Assembly (NCBI GenBank): GCA_964464595.1
Contig: CAYXGW010000004.1
Location: 1-64,000 of the forward strand
Length of the DNA stretch: 64,000 nt
From: JADFJB01 sp964464595
Lineage (GTDB): Bacteria; Zhuqueibacterota; JdFR-76; DREG01
Reading direction: 5' to 3'
The notes below the pieces were generated by a model. The model made no database searches, had not been told where the DNA came from, and was given only the letters and a program-made list of their open reading frames with translations. This document shows positions 26,645 to 36,846 of this stretch, one piece after another. Every line of letters begins with the position of its first letter. Position 1 is the stretch's first letter. Made by a program: the position numbers and the translations under genes.

Positions 26645-29600
26645 ATGTCAATATTTTCTAAATCATCTATCCGATTGTTTGGTTTGGTTTGTTGTTTGTC
26701 CCTGGTTACAAACCTGTTTTCCCAAACTAAACCAGTTTTGGGGCTTAACGAAAATACACCAAATGTTGTTGGTTTTACAAATGTCCGGGTTGTTGTTTCT
26801 CCTGGCAATGTAATAGAAAACGCTTCATTGGTTATCCGGGATAACAATATCGAATCGGTTGGTAAAAACGCAGCTATCCCTGCAGACGCCTTGGTTCGAG
26901 ATTTGACCGGCAGAACCATCTATGCCGGTTTTATCGATCTTTATACGAATTATGGCATCGCCAAACCACAAAAAAAACCGGCTGGACCCGGTGGATCGGC
27001 CCCAGTACAGCAGCCCTCTGACGGCGCAGTCCATTGGAACAAGAATGTAAGACCGGAAAAGCGTGCTGCCGATCTGTTCAAACACGAGGAGAAAGAAGCT
27101 AAAAGCTTCCGTAAAAGTGGTATCACAACTGTGATGATATTTCCGAGAACGGGAATTTTTCGCGGCACAGGAGCCCTGGTTCTTTTAAATGATGCGGAAA
27201 AAACGCAAACCATTCTATCGGATCAGGCTGCGTTGGGAATGTCAATGTCAAAAGGCGGTCCGTTTACATTTTCATTTAATGTGGAATCTTACCCCTCATC
27301 ACTTATGGGCGTGATGGCCCTCATACGGCAAACCTTTCATGACACAAAATGGTACAAGGATTCATGGTCGGTTTATAACAACGATCCTGCCGGCAAGTCA
27401 CCGCCGGAAAAAAATCACTCCTTTGCCGCCCTGCAATTTCATTTAAACAATAACAGTCCAATGATCATTGAAGTATCCGATGAGTTCAATTTGCTCAGAG
27501 CTGCAAATCTTGCGCAAGAATTCAATTTAAATATGTGGATTCGAGGCAGCGGCACAGAATATCGCCGATTGGATGCCGTGAAAAAAACCGGATTAAAGCT
27601 GATCGTTCCTGTAGGCTTTCCAGAAACGCCCAAAGTAGCAACTTTGGAGGAAGAAGCCGATGTAACTTTACGAGATTTGCGCCATTGGGATTTTGCGCCG
27701 GAAAATGCCGGCCGCCTGGCAAAAGCAAATATTCCATTCACCCTGACTAGTTCCATGATGAAAAAAACCGATGATTTCTTAAAGAATGTTCGGATTGCAG
27801 TCGAACGTGGTTTAGAAGCTGATCAGGCATTGGCTGCCTTGACAACAACACCAGCCGCTTGGTTGAATATGACAAGTACATTAGGCAGTGTCGAGAAAGG
27901 GAAAACAGCCAATTTTGTTATTACAGATGGGGATATCTTCAACAAAAAGACCAAAATCTATGAAACCTGGGTTGGTGGAAAACGGTATGAGATAACACCT
28001 TCGCCAACGGTTGATGTGCGAGGAACCTGGTCGCTAACTATTACAACCGGGACAGAAACAGATACAGGCGCCATAACCCTTACGGGTTCCGATATGAAGC
28101 CAGCTGCCGAACTTCGACTGGAAAATAAAAAATTAAAACCACAAAACTTCGCTTTAGAGATGAGACGATTATCCTTTTCTTTTCCAAGTGATTCTCTCGG
28201 TAAAGAAGGCATTGCCCGTCTGAGTGGAATGGTGGAAGACAAAACAATGAATGGCAGCGGTTCGTGGCCGGATGGCAATTTATTTTCCTGGACTGCAAAT
28301 TTCACAAAACCCATGGAAGAAAAATCAGGTGATAAAAAAGACAAACCAATTGAAATGTCTACTTTGAAGATTGTCTATCCCGAGGGCGCCTATGGGATCT
28401 CCGAACCTCCGCCACAGCCAGAAACCATTCTCATCAAGAATGCCACGATATGGACATCCGGAGCACAAGGTAAATTAGAAAACGCTGATATGCTGGTTAA
28501 GCGCGGTAAAATCAATGCCATCGGCAAGAACATATCTGCACCGAGAAACGCGGTGATAATAGACGCTGCCGGAAAGCATGTTACTCCTGGCATTATTGAT
28601 CCCCATTCACACACAGCCAGCAGTGATCCGTTTGTCAATGAACTAACTTACTCTATCACTTCAGAGGTTCGTATGGATGATGTCATCAATAGCGATGATA
28701 TCAACATCTATCGTCAACTTGCGGGAGGAGTTACCTCAACGCAATTGCTGCATGGTTCCGGCAACTCGATTGGCGGTCAAAGTGCAATTCTAAAATATCG
28801 CTGGGGTGCAACACCGGAGGAAATGAAATTTAAAGGTTCGTTCCCAAGCATTAAATTTGCATTGGGAGAAAACGTAAAACGCGCCAATGTTGCCAATGAC
28901 AATCGTTATCCCAAAACCCGCATGGGTGTGGAGCAGTTTTTTACTTCCTGGTTTCAGGCGGCTAAAGATTACCAAAAAGAGTGGGGAGATTACACCCGGA
29001 AATCCAAAAAAAATAAAAACATGATGCCGCCAAGGAAAAATTTACGCCTGGATGCCCTGGTTGAAATTCTGGGCGATAAAAGGATTATTCACTGCCATTC
29101 CTACCGGCAGGATGAGATCCTTGCACTCATGCGTGTTGGCGAGGCAGAGGGATTTCGAGTATGGACATTCACACATATTTTAGAGGGATATAAAGTTGCG
29201 GATATTATGCAGAAACATGGCGCCATGGCCTCGACTTTTAGCGACTGGTGGGGGTACAAGTTCGAAGTTTATGACGCAATTCCATATAATGGCCCGCTGA
29301 TGCACGAACAAGGGGTTGTTGTCAGTTTTAATTCGGATAGCGGAGAACTCGCCAGACGATTGAATACTGAGGCTGCGAAGGCAGTCAAATACGGCAACAT
29401 TGCTGAGGAGGAAGCCTTGAAATTTGTGACCATTAATCCAGCCAAACAATTACGCATCGAACATCGGGTTGGCAGTCTCGAACCCAGTAAGGATGCAGAC
29501 TTTGTGATCTGGAGTGGAAATCCGTTGTCAACTTATACTATTTGCCAACAAACCTGGATAGACGGGCGCAAATATTTTGATCTTAATGAGGATGAGAAAT

Positions 29601-29719
29601 TACGTGAAAAGACCGAACGCGAACGAGTAATGTTGGTACAAAAAGCTTTAAAACTGGGAAGTAAAGCCAGTAGTCCGGAAGAGAAACCTTCAAAACCTGC
29701 TAGTTTAAACGAACTGTAA
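26645..29719 (+). CDS. Exported double amidohydrolase-domain protein
   Basis: 1024 residues with a signal peptide (MSIFSKSSIRLFGLVCCLSL...). Two amidohydrolase-like halves. The first (about 35-440) keeps the composite-domain start and ending (LGSVEKGKTANFVITDGD) but has no HxH after the GxI/F-D strand (GFIDLYTNYG), so it looks non-catalytic. The second (about 600-1000) has PGIIDPHSHT with H654/H656, IIHCHSY, FTHILEG and FNSDSGE, consistent with a metal-dependent imidazolonepropionase-like hydrolase. AAGGAG precedes the ATG. A related gene follows 138 bases later. Confidence 0.85.
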   Translation: MSIFSKSSIRLFGLVCCLSLVTNLFSQTKPVLGLNENTPNVVGFTNVRVVVSPGNVIENASLVIRDNNIESVGKNAAIPADALVRDLTGRTIYAGFIDLYTNYGIAKPQKKPAGPGGSAPVQQPSDGAVHWNKNVRPEKRAADLFKHEEKEAKSFRKSGITTVMIFPRTGIFRGTGALVLLNDAEKTQTILSDQAALGMSMSKGGPFTFSFNVESYPSSLMGVMALIRQTFHDTKWYKDSWSVYNNDPAGKSPPEKNHSFAALQFHLNNNSPMIIEVSDEFNLLRAANLAQEFNLNMWIRGSGTEYRRLDAVKKTGLKLIVPVGFPETPKVATLEEEADVTLRDLRHWDFAPENAGRLAKANIPFTLTSSMMKKTDDFLKNVRIAVERGLEADQALAALTTTPAAWLNMTSTLGSVEKGKTANFVITDGDIFNKKTKIYETWVGGKRYEITPSPTVDVRGTWSLTITTGTETDTGAITLTGSDMKPAAELRLENKKLKPQNFALEMRRLSFSFPSDSLGKEGIARLSGMVEDKTMNGSGSWPDGNLFSWTANFTKPMEEKSGDKKDKPIEMSTLKIVYPEGAYGISEPPPQPETILIKNATIWTSGAQGKLENADMLVKRGKINAIGKNISAPRNAVIIDAAGKHVTPGIIDPHSHTASSDPFVNELTYSITSEVRMDDVINSDDINIYRQLAGGVTSTQLLHGSGNSIGGQSAILKYRWGATPEEMKFKGSFPSIKFALGENVKRANVANDNRYPKTRMGVEQFFTSWFQAAKDYQKEWGDYTRKSKKNKNMMPPRKNLRLDALVEILGDKRIIHCHSYRQDEILALMRVGEAEGFRVWTFTHILEGYKVADIMQKHGAMASTFSDWWGYKFEVYDAIPYNGPLMHEQGVVVSFNSDSGELARRLNTEAAKAVKYGNIAEEEALKFVTINPAKQLRIEHRVGSLEPSKDADFVIWSGNPLSTYTICQQTWIDGRKYFDLNEDEKLREKTERERVMLVQKALKLGSKASSPEEKPSKPASLNEL

Positions 29720-29857
29720 AAGTGAAAACACAATATTTCCAATTTGTCAATTCTAACAATGTTTTTGAGCAGGAATTTTGTTTGGAAAAACACTTTACAA
29801 GCTTGAAATTGTATTAAAAAGATTTTTTTATCAAGTAAATCGAATAGGAGAAAATCA

Positions 29858-31198
29858 ATGTTAATAAGAACTTTAATCAACCGCTTTCTCTGGCTAAGTG
29901 TTTTAATAACTGGCCCGATGTTGGCTTCGGATCAAATACCTGCCCCATCACAAAAACAACCCATCGCTTTAACAGGCGGTACGATTCACACCGTAACGGG
30001 TTTTACGATCTCTAATGGAACCATTCTGTTTGATAAAGGGAAAATTGTCGATATTGGCAAGAATGTGTCGATCCCAGCCGATGCGCTTACAATTGATATA
30101 TCCGGCAAGCATGTTTATCCATCGTTCATCGAAGCGAATACGATTATCGGTTTAACTGAAATCGGTGCAGTAGCTGCAACTAGAGATTTTTCCGAGGTCG
30201 GTGGTATTAACCCAAGCATTCGGGCCGAAGTAGCCATCAACCCGGATTCTGAGCATATACCTGTAGCTCGTGCTAATGGCATAGCCATTTCCAACACCCG
30301 TCCGGCTGGCGGTTTGGTTGCCGGCAGATCTGCTGTAATCATGCTGGATGGTTGGACCTGGGAAGATATGACATTGCACGCACCGTCCGGAATGGTCATC
30401 AATTGGCCCAATCTCACAATCAGTACTTCGCTATTTAATCAGACACCTCCGGATAAACAAAAAGAAAATATGAAGAAGCAACTGGAATCCATAAAAAAAT
30501 TGTTCGAAGACGCCCGAGCCTATAAAGCAGCGCAAATGGCAACGGGAAATGGAACTCCCTTCCACAAAAAAGACACGCGCCTGGAAGCATTAATTCCTGT
30601 TCTGGATGGCGAATTACCTGTTTGGATCAATGCAAATCACATCAAACAAATCCAATCTGCGGTTGAATGGGCTACGCGGGAAAAAATCAAAATGGTATTG
30701 GTTGGCGCCGCAGATGCTCATTTAGCTCTCGACCTCTTAAAAAGGAAAGAGATCCCGATTGTCGTAACGCCTGTTCTGCGTCTACCTTCAAGAAGACACG
30801 AGTCGTTCAATACTCCCTTTACATTACCGAAAAAATTGCATAAAGCCGGTATCCGGTTTTGCATTGCAGGCGGATTGACTTTTTTTGGCAACGATCGCAA
30901 TCTTCCATACCAGGCAGCTAAAGCCGCTTCTTATGGTTTAGACAAGGATGAGGCGCTAAAGTCGGTTACTTTGTACCCTGCGCAACTGTTGGGGATATCG
31001 GATAAAGTTGGCAGCCTTGAGAAAGGCAAAGATGCAACTTTGATGATAACGAATGGCGATCCTCTGGAAATTGCAACACAGGTTGAACGACTGTTTATCC
31101 AGGGTCGGGATATTGATCTTGGCAATAAACAAAAAGATCTGTTTGAAAAATATAAAGAGAAATACAAGCAAAAGAAGGAGAATATGGCTACGAATTAG
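29858..31198 (+). CDS. Exported amidohydrolase-like protein lacking metal ligands
   Basis: 446 residues with an N-terminal signal (MLINRTLI-like basic start, then LWLSVLITGPMLASD). It has the amidohydrolase composite domain and C-terminal VGSLEKGKDATLMITNGDPL, but the metal strand reads GKHVYPSFIEANTIIGL, with no HxH. It therefore resembles the inactive first half of the upstream 1024-residue protein. It may serve as a non-catalytic partner. AGGAG lies seven bases before ATG 29858. Confidence 0.82.
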   Translation: MLIRTLINRFLWLSVLITGPMLASDQIPAPSQKQPIALTGGTIHTVTGFTISNGTILFDKGKIVDIGKNVSIPADALTIDISGKHVYPSFIEANTIIGLTEIGAVAATRDFSEVGGINPSIRAEVAINPDSEHIPVARANGIAISNTRPAGGLVAGRSAVIMLDGWTWEDMTLHAPSGMVINWPNLTISTSLFNQTPPDKQKENMKKQLESIKKLFEDARAYKAAQMATGNGTPFHKKDTRLEALIPVLDGELPVWINANHIKQIQSAVEWATREKIKMVLVGAADAHLALDLLKRKEIPIVVTPVLRLPSRRHESFNTPFTLPKKLHKAGIRFCIAGGLTFFGNDRNLPYQAAKAASYGLDKDEALKSVTLYPAQLLGISDKVGSLEKGKDATLMITNGDPLEIATQVERLFIQGRDIDLGNKQKDLFEKYKEKYKQKKENMATN

Positions 31199-31284
31199 TA
31201 GCTACAAACCTACACTGACGAGACAGAATTTTGATTCTACCTGCTTAATTTTTTATCAAAATCATTAAACAAGATTCCCTTCTC

Positions 31285-32313
31285 ATGAAAGCAATGGTCT
31301 TAAACAAAATCTGTTTACTCAACCGAAATAACACTCCACTGGAATTAAGAAATATTCCCATTCCGGAACCTTCTGAAAATGAAATCTTAGTAAAAATATC
31401 TACTTGTGGAGTTTGTCATACTGAATTAGATGAAATTGAAGGACGAACGGCTCCGCCGTATTTACCGGTAGTTTTGGGCCATCAAGTAGTTGGAACTGTA
31501 GAAAAAAAGGGGAAGAATGCCAGTTTGTTTAAACTCGGAGACAGGGTTGGGATTGCATGGATTTTTTCAGCTTGCGGAAATTGCCAGTATTGCTTTAGCG
31601 GCAACGAAAATCTATGCGATGATTTTAAAGCGACAGGCAGAGATGCCAATGGCGGCTATGCTGAGTACATGACTGTTTCCGAAAAGTTCGTCCATCAGAT
31701 TCCAGCTTTATTCTCAGATTCGGAAGCAGCGCCATTTTTATGCGCCGGTGCAATTGGCTACCGTTCCCTGAAATTATGCAATCTTAAAAATGGTCAACGT
31801 TTGGGGCTTACCGGGTTTGGTGCGTCCGGGCATCTTGTGTTAAAAATGGTACACCATAAATATCCGGCTACAAAGGTTTACGTATTTGCCAGGAGTGAGA
31901 AAGAAAGAGAATTTGCCAGGGAGCTTGGCGCTGTTTGGGCGGGTAATAGTGAGGCTGAATCTCCCGAAAAATTGCATTGCATCATCGATACGACACCGGC
32001 TTGGAAACCTGTTGTTGAAGCTCTCAATAATATAAAAGCCGGAGGACGATTGGTAATCAATGCCATACGAAAAGAAGAATTTGATAAAAATTATTTGTTG
32101 GGCCTGGATTATCCAAAACACCTGTGGATGGAAAAAGAAATTAAAAGCGTGGCCAATGTAACTCGCAGCGATGTGAGTGAATTCCTTCATGCTGCTGCGG
32201 AAATTCCCATCAAACCTGAATACCAGGAATATGATTTAGAAGATGCCAATATCGCATTGATGGAATTAAAGGAAAGAAAGATTCGCGGAGCTAAGGTACT
32301 GAGAGTCACATAG
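31285..32313 (+). CDS. Zinc-dependent alcohol dehydrogenase
   Basis: 342 residues, MDR superfamily. CGVCHTELDEIEG (41-53) gives the catalytic zinc Cys and GHQVVGTVE the His/Glu. Structural-zinc loop CGNCQYCFSGNENLC is complete. The nucleotide site LGLTGFGASGHLVLK deviates slightly from GxGxxG. It oxidises alcohols or reduces aldehydes with NAD(P). It is the last gene of a run of same-direction genes. Confidence 0.88.
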   Translation: MKAMVLNKICLLNRNNTPLELRNIPIPEPSENEILVKISTCGVCHTELDEIEGRTAPPYLPVVLGHQVVGTVEKKGKNASLFKLGDRVGIAWIFSACGNCQYCFSGNENLCDDFKATGRDANGGYAEYMTVSEKFVHQIPALFSDSEAAPFLCAGAIGYRSLKLCNLKNGQRLGLTGFGASGHLVLKMVHHKYPATKVYVFARSEKEREFARELGAVWAGNSEAESPEKLHCIIDTTPAWKPVVEALNNIKAGGRLVINAIRKEEFDKNYLLGLDYPKHLWMEKEIKSVANVTRSDVSEFLHAAAEIPIKPEYQEYDLEDANIALMELKERKIRGAKVLRVT

Positions 32314-32431
32314 CAGATTGAAATAAAATCAATCAATGCTATAAAGTCGCAGAATCTGAATTGAGCGAATCAACTGAATCATCTTTTCAGACAGGCTAAT
32401 AAACTATTTTATACTTGGTTTAAATCTGTGG

Positions 32432-33229
32432 CTAAGTTGTTTTTGCTTTCCGGAATCTATATCTAAAAATAAAGAAAAGTCCAATCAACAAAAAAGGGAT
32501 ACTTAATAGTTGCCCCATATTCAAGGTCATTTCCGCTTCGAAAGTTGATTGGTTTTCTTTGAAAAATTCAACAAAAATACGGAAGCCAAAAATACAAGTA
32601 AGGAAAATCCCAAATAGCATACCTGGAAAAACCGGATGAAACTTACGATAGACAGTCATCAATAATAAGAAAATACTTAAGTAAGCTAAAGCCTCGTAAA
32701 TTTGGGTCGGGTGCCTGGGAATCATATCAATACGAGTAAAAATAAATGCCCACGGCACATCGGTAGCTTTCCCCAGGATCTCAGAATTAAATAAATTACC
32801 CATCCGTATAAAAAACCCGGACAAAGCCACAACAATCACAACACGGTCCATAACCCAAAAGTAAGTCTGCTTAGGTTTTTTTTTCGAATATAAATAAACT
32901 GCAGTCAAAATTCCAATAGCCGCGCCATGACTCGCCAATCCGCCCCGCCAGAATTTGATAATTTCAATCGGATTGCTCAAATAGAAACCAGGTTCATAGA
33001 AAAGGCAATGTCCCAACCGTGCTCCTATAACCACACCAAACAAAACATAAATCAACAGTTCGTCAACATCAGTCTTGGGTAATTTTTCTTTTTGGAATAT
33101 CCATTGTGTAATTCGATAGCCCAGGAAAAATGCAGTGGCAAACAGCAATCCATACCAGCGAATGGCAAATGCACCGAAACGGAAAATTTCCGGGTCAACA
33201 CTCCAGTTTATATAGGGGGAAAGAATCAT
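32432..33229 (-). CDS. lgt: Prolipoprotein diacylglyceryl transferase
   Basis: 265 residues, seven hydrophobic segments. Lgt landmarks: GARLGHCLFYEP, WRGGLASHGAAIG (signature), RMGNLFNSEILGK and PRHPTQIYEAL. It transfers diacylglyceryl from phosphatidylglycerol to the lipobox cysteine of preprolipoproteins, the first step for the several lipoproteins in this window. Single gene. Confidence 0.95.
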   Translation of the reverse strand: MILSPYINWSVDPEIFRFGAFAIRWYGLLFATAFFLGYRITQWIFQKEKLPKTDVDELLIYVLFGVVIGARLGHCLFYEPGFYLSNPIEIIKFWRGGLASHGAAIGILTAVYLYSKKKPKQTYFWVMDRVVIVVALSGFFIRMGNLFNSEILGKATDVPWAFIFTRIDMIPRHPTQIYEALAYLSIFLLLMTVYRKFHPVFPGMLFGIFLTCIFGFRIFVEFFKENQSTFEAEMTLNMGQLLSIPFLLIGLFFIFRYRFRKAKTT

Positions 33230-33381
33230 GATAAAATCACATTATTGTAAAATATTTTGGATACTATCCTTAGCAAATTACATGTTTGATTTTCCGAAAA
33301 AACCTTTGATATTACACAATGAAATATATAATCTAATTCATTATTATTATAATCTTCTAAATTTATTTGATGGAAATTTAA

Positions 33382-33580
33382 ATGCCAACAAATGTCTCAA
33401 TTGATAATCAACTTATTGAAGAAGCGCAAAAAATTGGAAATCATCGCACAAAGAAAGCCCGTTACAGAGGCACTACAAGAGTATATTCAAAGACGTAAGC
33501 AACTCAGAATTGTTGATTTGTTTGGTTCAATTGATTATGAACCTGATTATGATTATATAGACCAGCGAAATAAAAAATGA
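33382..33580 (+). pseudogene. Frameshifted VapB-like antitoxin, with VapC reduced to a few codons
   Basis: ATG 33382 reads MPTNVSIDNQLIEEAQKIGNH then RTKKA. After about 33455 the expected continuation VTEALQEYIQRRKQLRIVDLFGSIDYEPDYDY lies in another frame; together they match the DUF2191/VapB antitoxin (RTKKAAVTEAL...). A +1 or -2 base change near GCCCGTT explains it. The stop overlaps an ATG at 33577 (ATGA) that starts MKVIA, the usual beginning of VapC, but the frame ends within about 20 codons. Both halves of the module look dead. Confidence 0.68.
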
Positions 33581-33608
33581 AAGTAATAGCACATATAATG
33601 CTCATTTT

Positions 33609-34943
33609 CTACCTCAAATCTCTCGCCTTAATGGTATAATTCCACAATTCCTTGCCATCAACATCATAATCTGTAATTTTCATCTGGCGGTCTGTTGGTG
33701 GACCGGAAAACTCCAACAACGCAAAATTTCGTTCAACTATCAACGTTTCTGGGATGCGAAGATAATTTGCATCAGGTTTATCCCAGTTTACAGGTCCGGC
33801 CGTTAATGGAGAAATGGTTAAGTCATAGATTGGATAGGTTTCATTTCGCACCAGCTTTGATAATTCCGTATGATGAACATCCCCTGTAAAAAACATTACT
33901 CCGTTAATATTTTCTTGCTCGATAGCTTTAAGAAGCCGATCTCTTTCATCTGCAAAAATAGAATGATGTTCATAAGCTGCTACCGGGTTTAGAAATTGTC
34001 CGCCGATTACAATGATTTTAAAGGGTGCATTACTGGTAACCAGCGCATCAATGAGCCATTCAAATTGTTGCTCTCCCAGGATGGATCTTTTTCCTGTGAT
34101 TCGATCGTTTGGCGTTCGGTAATATCGATTATCCATCAAGAAAAATTGTACATCCGCCCATTGGAATTGTGTTGTAATTCCAGGCATTCCGTTCACGCCA
34201 AATGATGGATTGCCCCAAAAGAGCTTGAATGCTTCCAATGTCCATTCTTTGTTCCAGAAACCACGATCGCTGTTATTGTGCCCATAATCATGATCGTCCC
34301 AAATCGCATAATGATGAGAAGAGCCCAGCAATGGCTGTAGTTCCGGCAAAGAACGTGTGTGGGTATTGCGATAATGAATCCCGGTAATCGAGTTCCAGTC
34401 GGCCTCCCGCAGGTAGACATTATCTCCAAGCCACAGCATTAACTCCGGTTGTTTGTCATGTATCTGAGTGAAAATCTGATATCCGCCTCCATAAGTTTCA
34501 TCAAGCCGGTCATAGGGTACGTCATTCACATAAGCACAACTTCCGATTACCATTTTAAAATCGGGTGGATCGGTGTGCCATTGCCATAAAGTTTGGGTTT
34601 GGAATTTTAGAAGATAGGGTCTGTTTACTTTTTTGCCATTAATGTAAAGCTCGTAAGCATATTTATTTCCTGGTTCTACCTGGTCTGCCAGTAGTTTGGC
34701 AGTGAATGCAGTTCTTTTGCTAGTTTGTACTTGATTGGTTGATAACTTATTATTGGGTCTCAATTCATCCCAATATTTGATTTGAACATTCGCCGGGGCA
34801 TTGGTTTGCACCCAGAGCAAAACCTCCCTCATAGTAGAGTAACCAACCATTGGACCCGATTGAAGATATTTGGATTGAGCCATTAGAGGATGTACTAAAC
34901 CAAGGCAAACAGCAAAAATGGTAAAGAAGCGAACGAAATACAC
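33609..34943 (-). CDS. Exported PhoD-like phosphodiesterase/alkaline phosphatase
   Basis: 444 residues from GTG 34943, chosen because GGAGA lies about eight bases upstream and it yields a signal peptide (YFVRFFTIFAVCLGLVHPLMAQ); an upstream start would overlap the permease gene. PhoD features: GSCAYVN, LGDNVYLREADW, WDDHDYGHNN, and FFTGDVHHTEL. The enzyme would hydrolyse phosphate mono- or diesters in the periplasm with Ca/Fe. It follows the metal-uptake genes by 56 bases and may be in that operon. Confidence 0.87.
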   Translation of the reverse strand: MYFVRFFTIFAVCLGLVHPLMAQSKYLQSGPMVGYSTMREVLLWVQTNAPANVQIKYWDELRPNNKLSTNQVQTSKRTAFTAKLLADQVEPGNKYAYELYINGKKVNRPYLLKFQTQTLWQWHTDPPDFKMVIGSCAYVNDVPYDRLDETYGGGYQIFTQIHDKQPELMLWLGDNVYLREADWNSITGIHYRNTHTRSLPELQPLLGSSHHYAIWDDHDYGHNNSDRGFWNKEWTLEAFKLFWGNPSFGVNGMPGITTQFQWADVQFFLMDNRYYRTPNDRITGKRSILGEQQFEWLIDALVTSNAPFKIIVIGGQFLNPVAAYEHHSIFADERDRLLKAIEQENINGVMFFTGDVHHTELSKLVRNETYPIYDLTISPLTAGPVNWDKPDANYLRIPETLIVERNFALLEFSGPPTDRQMKITDYDVDGKELWNYTIKARDLR

Positions 34944-34999
34944 AACTTTTCTCCAGGATTTTATGAATATACCATGTGAATGTAAATGAAAAAACAAAG

Positions 35000-35812
35000 C
35001 TATTGTTTTGCCATTACAGCACGAAAAATACCGACCAAAATTAAGATGATACCAAATGTACATACTATGGATGCGCCTGTTGGTATGTCAAGCCATACAG
35101 AAATGATAATTCCCATCAAGCTGGCAATGACTCCCACCGCGCTTCCAATGGCAAGCCTACTGGAATCACGATCAGAAAAAAGGACGGCTATTATGCCTGG
35201 CACAACAAGAAATGAGAAAACCAACAAAACTCCCGAAATTCTAACCGATTGGGTTACGACGATTCCGAATGAAACATAAAAGAAAAAGTCCCACATTCGA
35301 ACCTTTAAGCCTTTTTGATAAGCTTTTTCGGGATTTCTGGAGATTGCCAGAAATTGCTTGCGAAATATATAGTGAAATATTCCGATGATTATATAAATGA
35401 TAGCGACCCTAATGATCTCAGTCCAGGTGACAAATAAGACGCTGCCAACCAACATACCTTTTATTTTCTCAGAACCCTCTGGTGAGCGATCCATAACAAG
35501 AATAAAGGCAGCAGCCGAGACGGCGTATACAATTCCGATGATTGCTTCTTGTGGTACTTTTTCTCTGCGGGTTCGTGTTATTGCAAATATCCCGGCACCA
35601 ATAAATGTAAAAAGTAATCCCAATATAACAGAGGTTATATCTCCATACTCAAATCCCATTAAAAATCCAAATGCAGCTCCTAAGGCAGCAATTTGAGCAA
35701 GCGCCAAATCGACAAAAATAACCTTTCGGTCAATGATATGAATACCCAAATAGGCATGCATCATAGCTATGACTAAACATGCAACGATTGGCGCAGTTAA
35801 TAATTCTACCAT
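35000..35812 (-). CDS. Metal ABC transporter permease (ZnuB/MntB-like)
   Basis: 270 residues, about eight hydrophobic segments. IIDRKVIFVDLALAQIAALGAAFG near the N-terminus and SFLVVPGIIAVLF late in the sequence are typical of ABC-3 permeases for Zn2+, Mn2+ or Fe2+. Between it and the binding protein gene there are only 51 bases and no ATPase. Same strand as the porin-like and binding protein genes. Confidence 0.88.
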   Translation of the reverse strand: MVELLTAPIVACLVIAMMHAYLGIHIIDRKVIFVDLALAQIAALGAAFGFLMGFEYGDITSVILGLLFTFIGAGIFAITRTRREKVPQEAIIGIVYAVSAAAFILVMDRSPEGSEKIKGMLVGSVLFVTWTEIIRVAIIYIIIGIFHYIFRKQFLAISRNPEKAYQKGLKVRMWDFFFYVSFGIVVTQSVRISGVLLVFSFLVVPGIIAVLFSDRDSSRLAIGSAVGVIASLMGIIISVWLDIPTGASIVCTFGIILILVGIFRAVMAKQ

Positions 35813-35863
35813 CTAGTATTTCTATTTGTCATATATCCTGGATGTTCATTCTCATTTCGAGTC

Positions 35864-36799
35864 CTAATTACCATAATTTTCAAATGCTTTTATTAGTTCA
35901 GTTAAATTGTATTCAAACAGATTTAAATAGTTGTCAACTCCTTTAAAAGCTTCGACAGAAGGTGCAAAGGAGACTACGGTTGCACCTGTTTTACTCGCTA
36001 CGGTTTTAGCAGGTTTATCATCAAAATAAGGTGAAATAATGATGACCTTAATATTTTCAGTCCTGATCCGTTTTATTACGGAAACCAGGTGCCTGGGCGT
36101 AGGTGGAATGCCAGGTTTCGGTTCGATAAAACTAACCACATCTATGTGAAATCGTTTTGTAAAATATGGCCAACTATTGTGATAGGCAATGATTTTCACG
36201 TTCTTGTACGGCTTCATTCGTTCTTCCCATGTTTTAATGGCTGCATCCAATCGGTCAATAAAGTTGTTTAAATTCCCTTGAAAAAAACCGGAATCTTCAG
36301 GTTGAATGGCAATGAGTTTATCACAAATGTTCTTTGCTATTATTTTGCCGTTTTCAGGGTCTAACCAATAGTGAGGATTCCCATAAATATGAATGTCTCC
36401 TTGTGCTCGTAATTCTGCGGGATTAATATTTGGCACCTCGAGAAGATCTATATTTTGGGAGGCATTGAGATAGCCTTTCTCGTTATAATATATTTTACGA
36501 TTTCTGGCTTTTTCCAAAAGAGGAGGCACCCAACCAAGTTCCAAATCCAAACCAATATGGATGAACAAATCCGCCCTTATCATTTTGAGAATATGGCTGG
36601 GTTTGGGATCTACGAAATGAGGGTCCTGGTATCCCTTTGCAATGGCAACTACTTCAACTTTATCGCCGCCAACTTGTCTGGCAATATCGGCCAAATCAGG
36701 CAGAGAGGTTACAATTTTGATTTTATTGGCAGCAAAAAGGTTAGAGGTTAGAAGAATTGTAATAATAAAAATAGATTTCACGATTTTCTTGGTTTTCAT
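35864..36799 (-). CDS. Periplasmic metal-binding protein (ZnuA-like)
   Basis: 311 residues, signal peptide MKTKKIVKSIFIITILLTSNLFAA. Candidate ligands of the cluster A-I fold: H in GYQDPHFVDPKP, H in GNPHYWLDP, H in AYHNSWPYF, and a C-terminal Asp region SPYFDDKPAKTVA. The usual His-rich zinc loop is absent, so Mn or Fe is possible. Delivers metal to the permease encoded 51 bases downstream. Confidence 0.87.
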   Translation of the reverse strand: MKTKKIVKSIFIITILLTSNLFAANKIKIVTSLPDLADIARQVGGDKVEVVAIAKGYQDPHFVDPKPSHILKMIRADLFIHIGLDLELGWVPPLLEKARNRKIYYNEKGYLNASQNIDLLEVPNINPAELRAQGDIHIYGNPHYWLDPENGKIIAKNICDKLIAIQPEDSGFFQGNLNNFIDRLDAAIKTWEERMKPYKNVKIIAYHNSWPYFTKRFHIDVVSFIEPKPGIPPTPRHLVSVIKRIRTENIKVIIISPYFDDKPAKTVASKTGATVVSFAPSVEAFKGVDNYLNLFEYNLTELIKAFENYGN

Positions 36800-36846
36800 A
36801 AATGTTCCTGTTCCTATAAATAATTTATAAGTGTAGCCATACTAAA

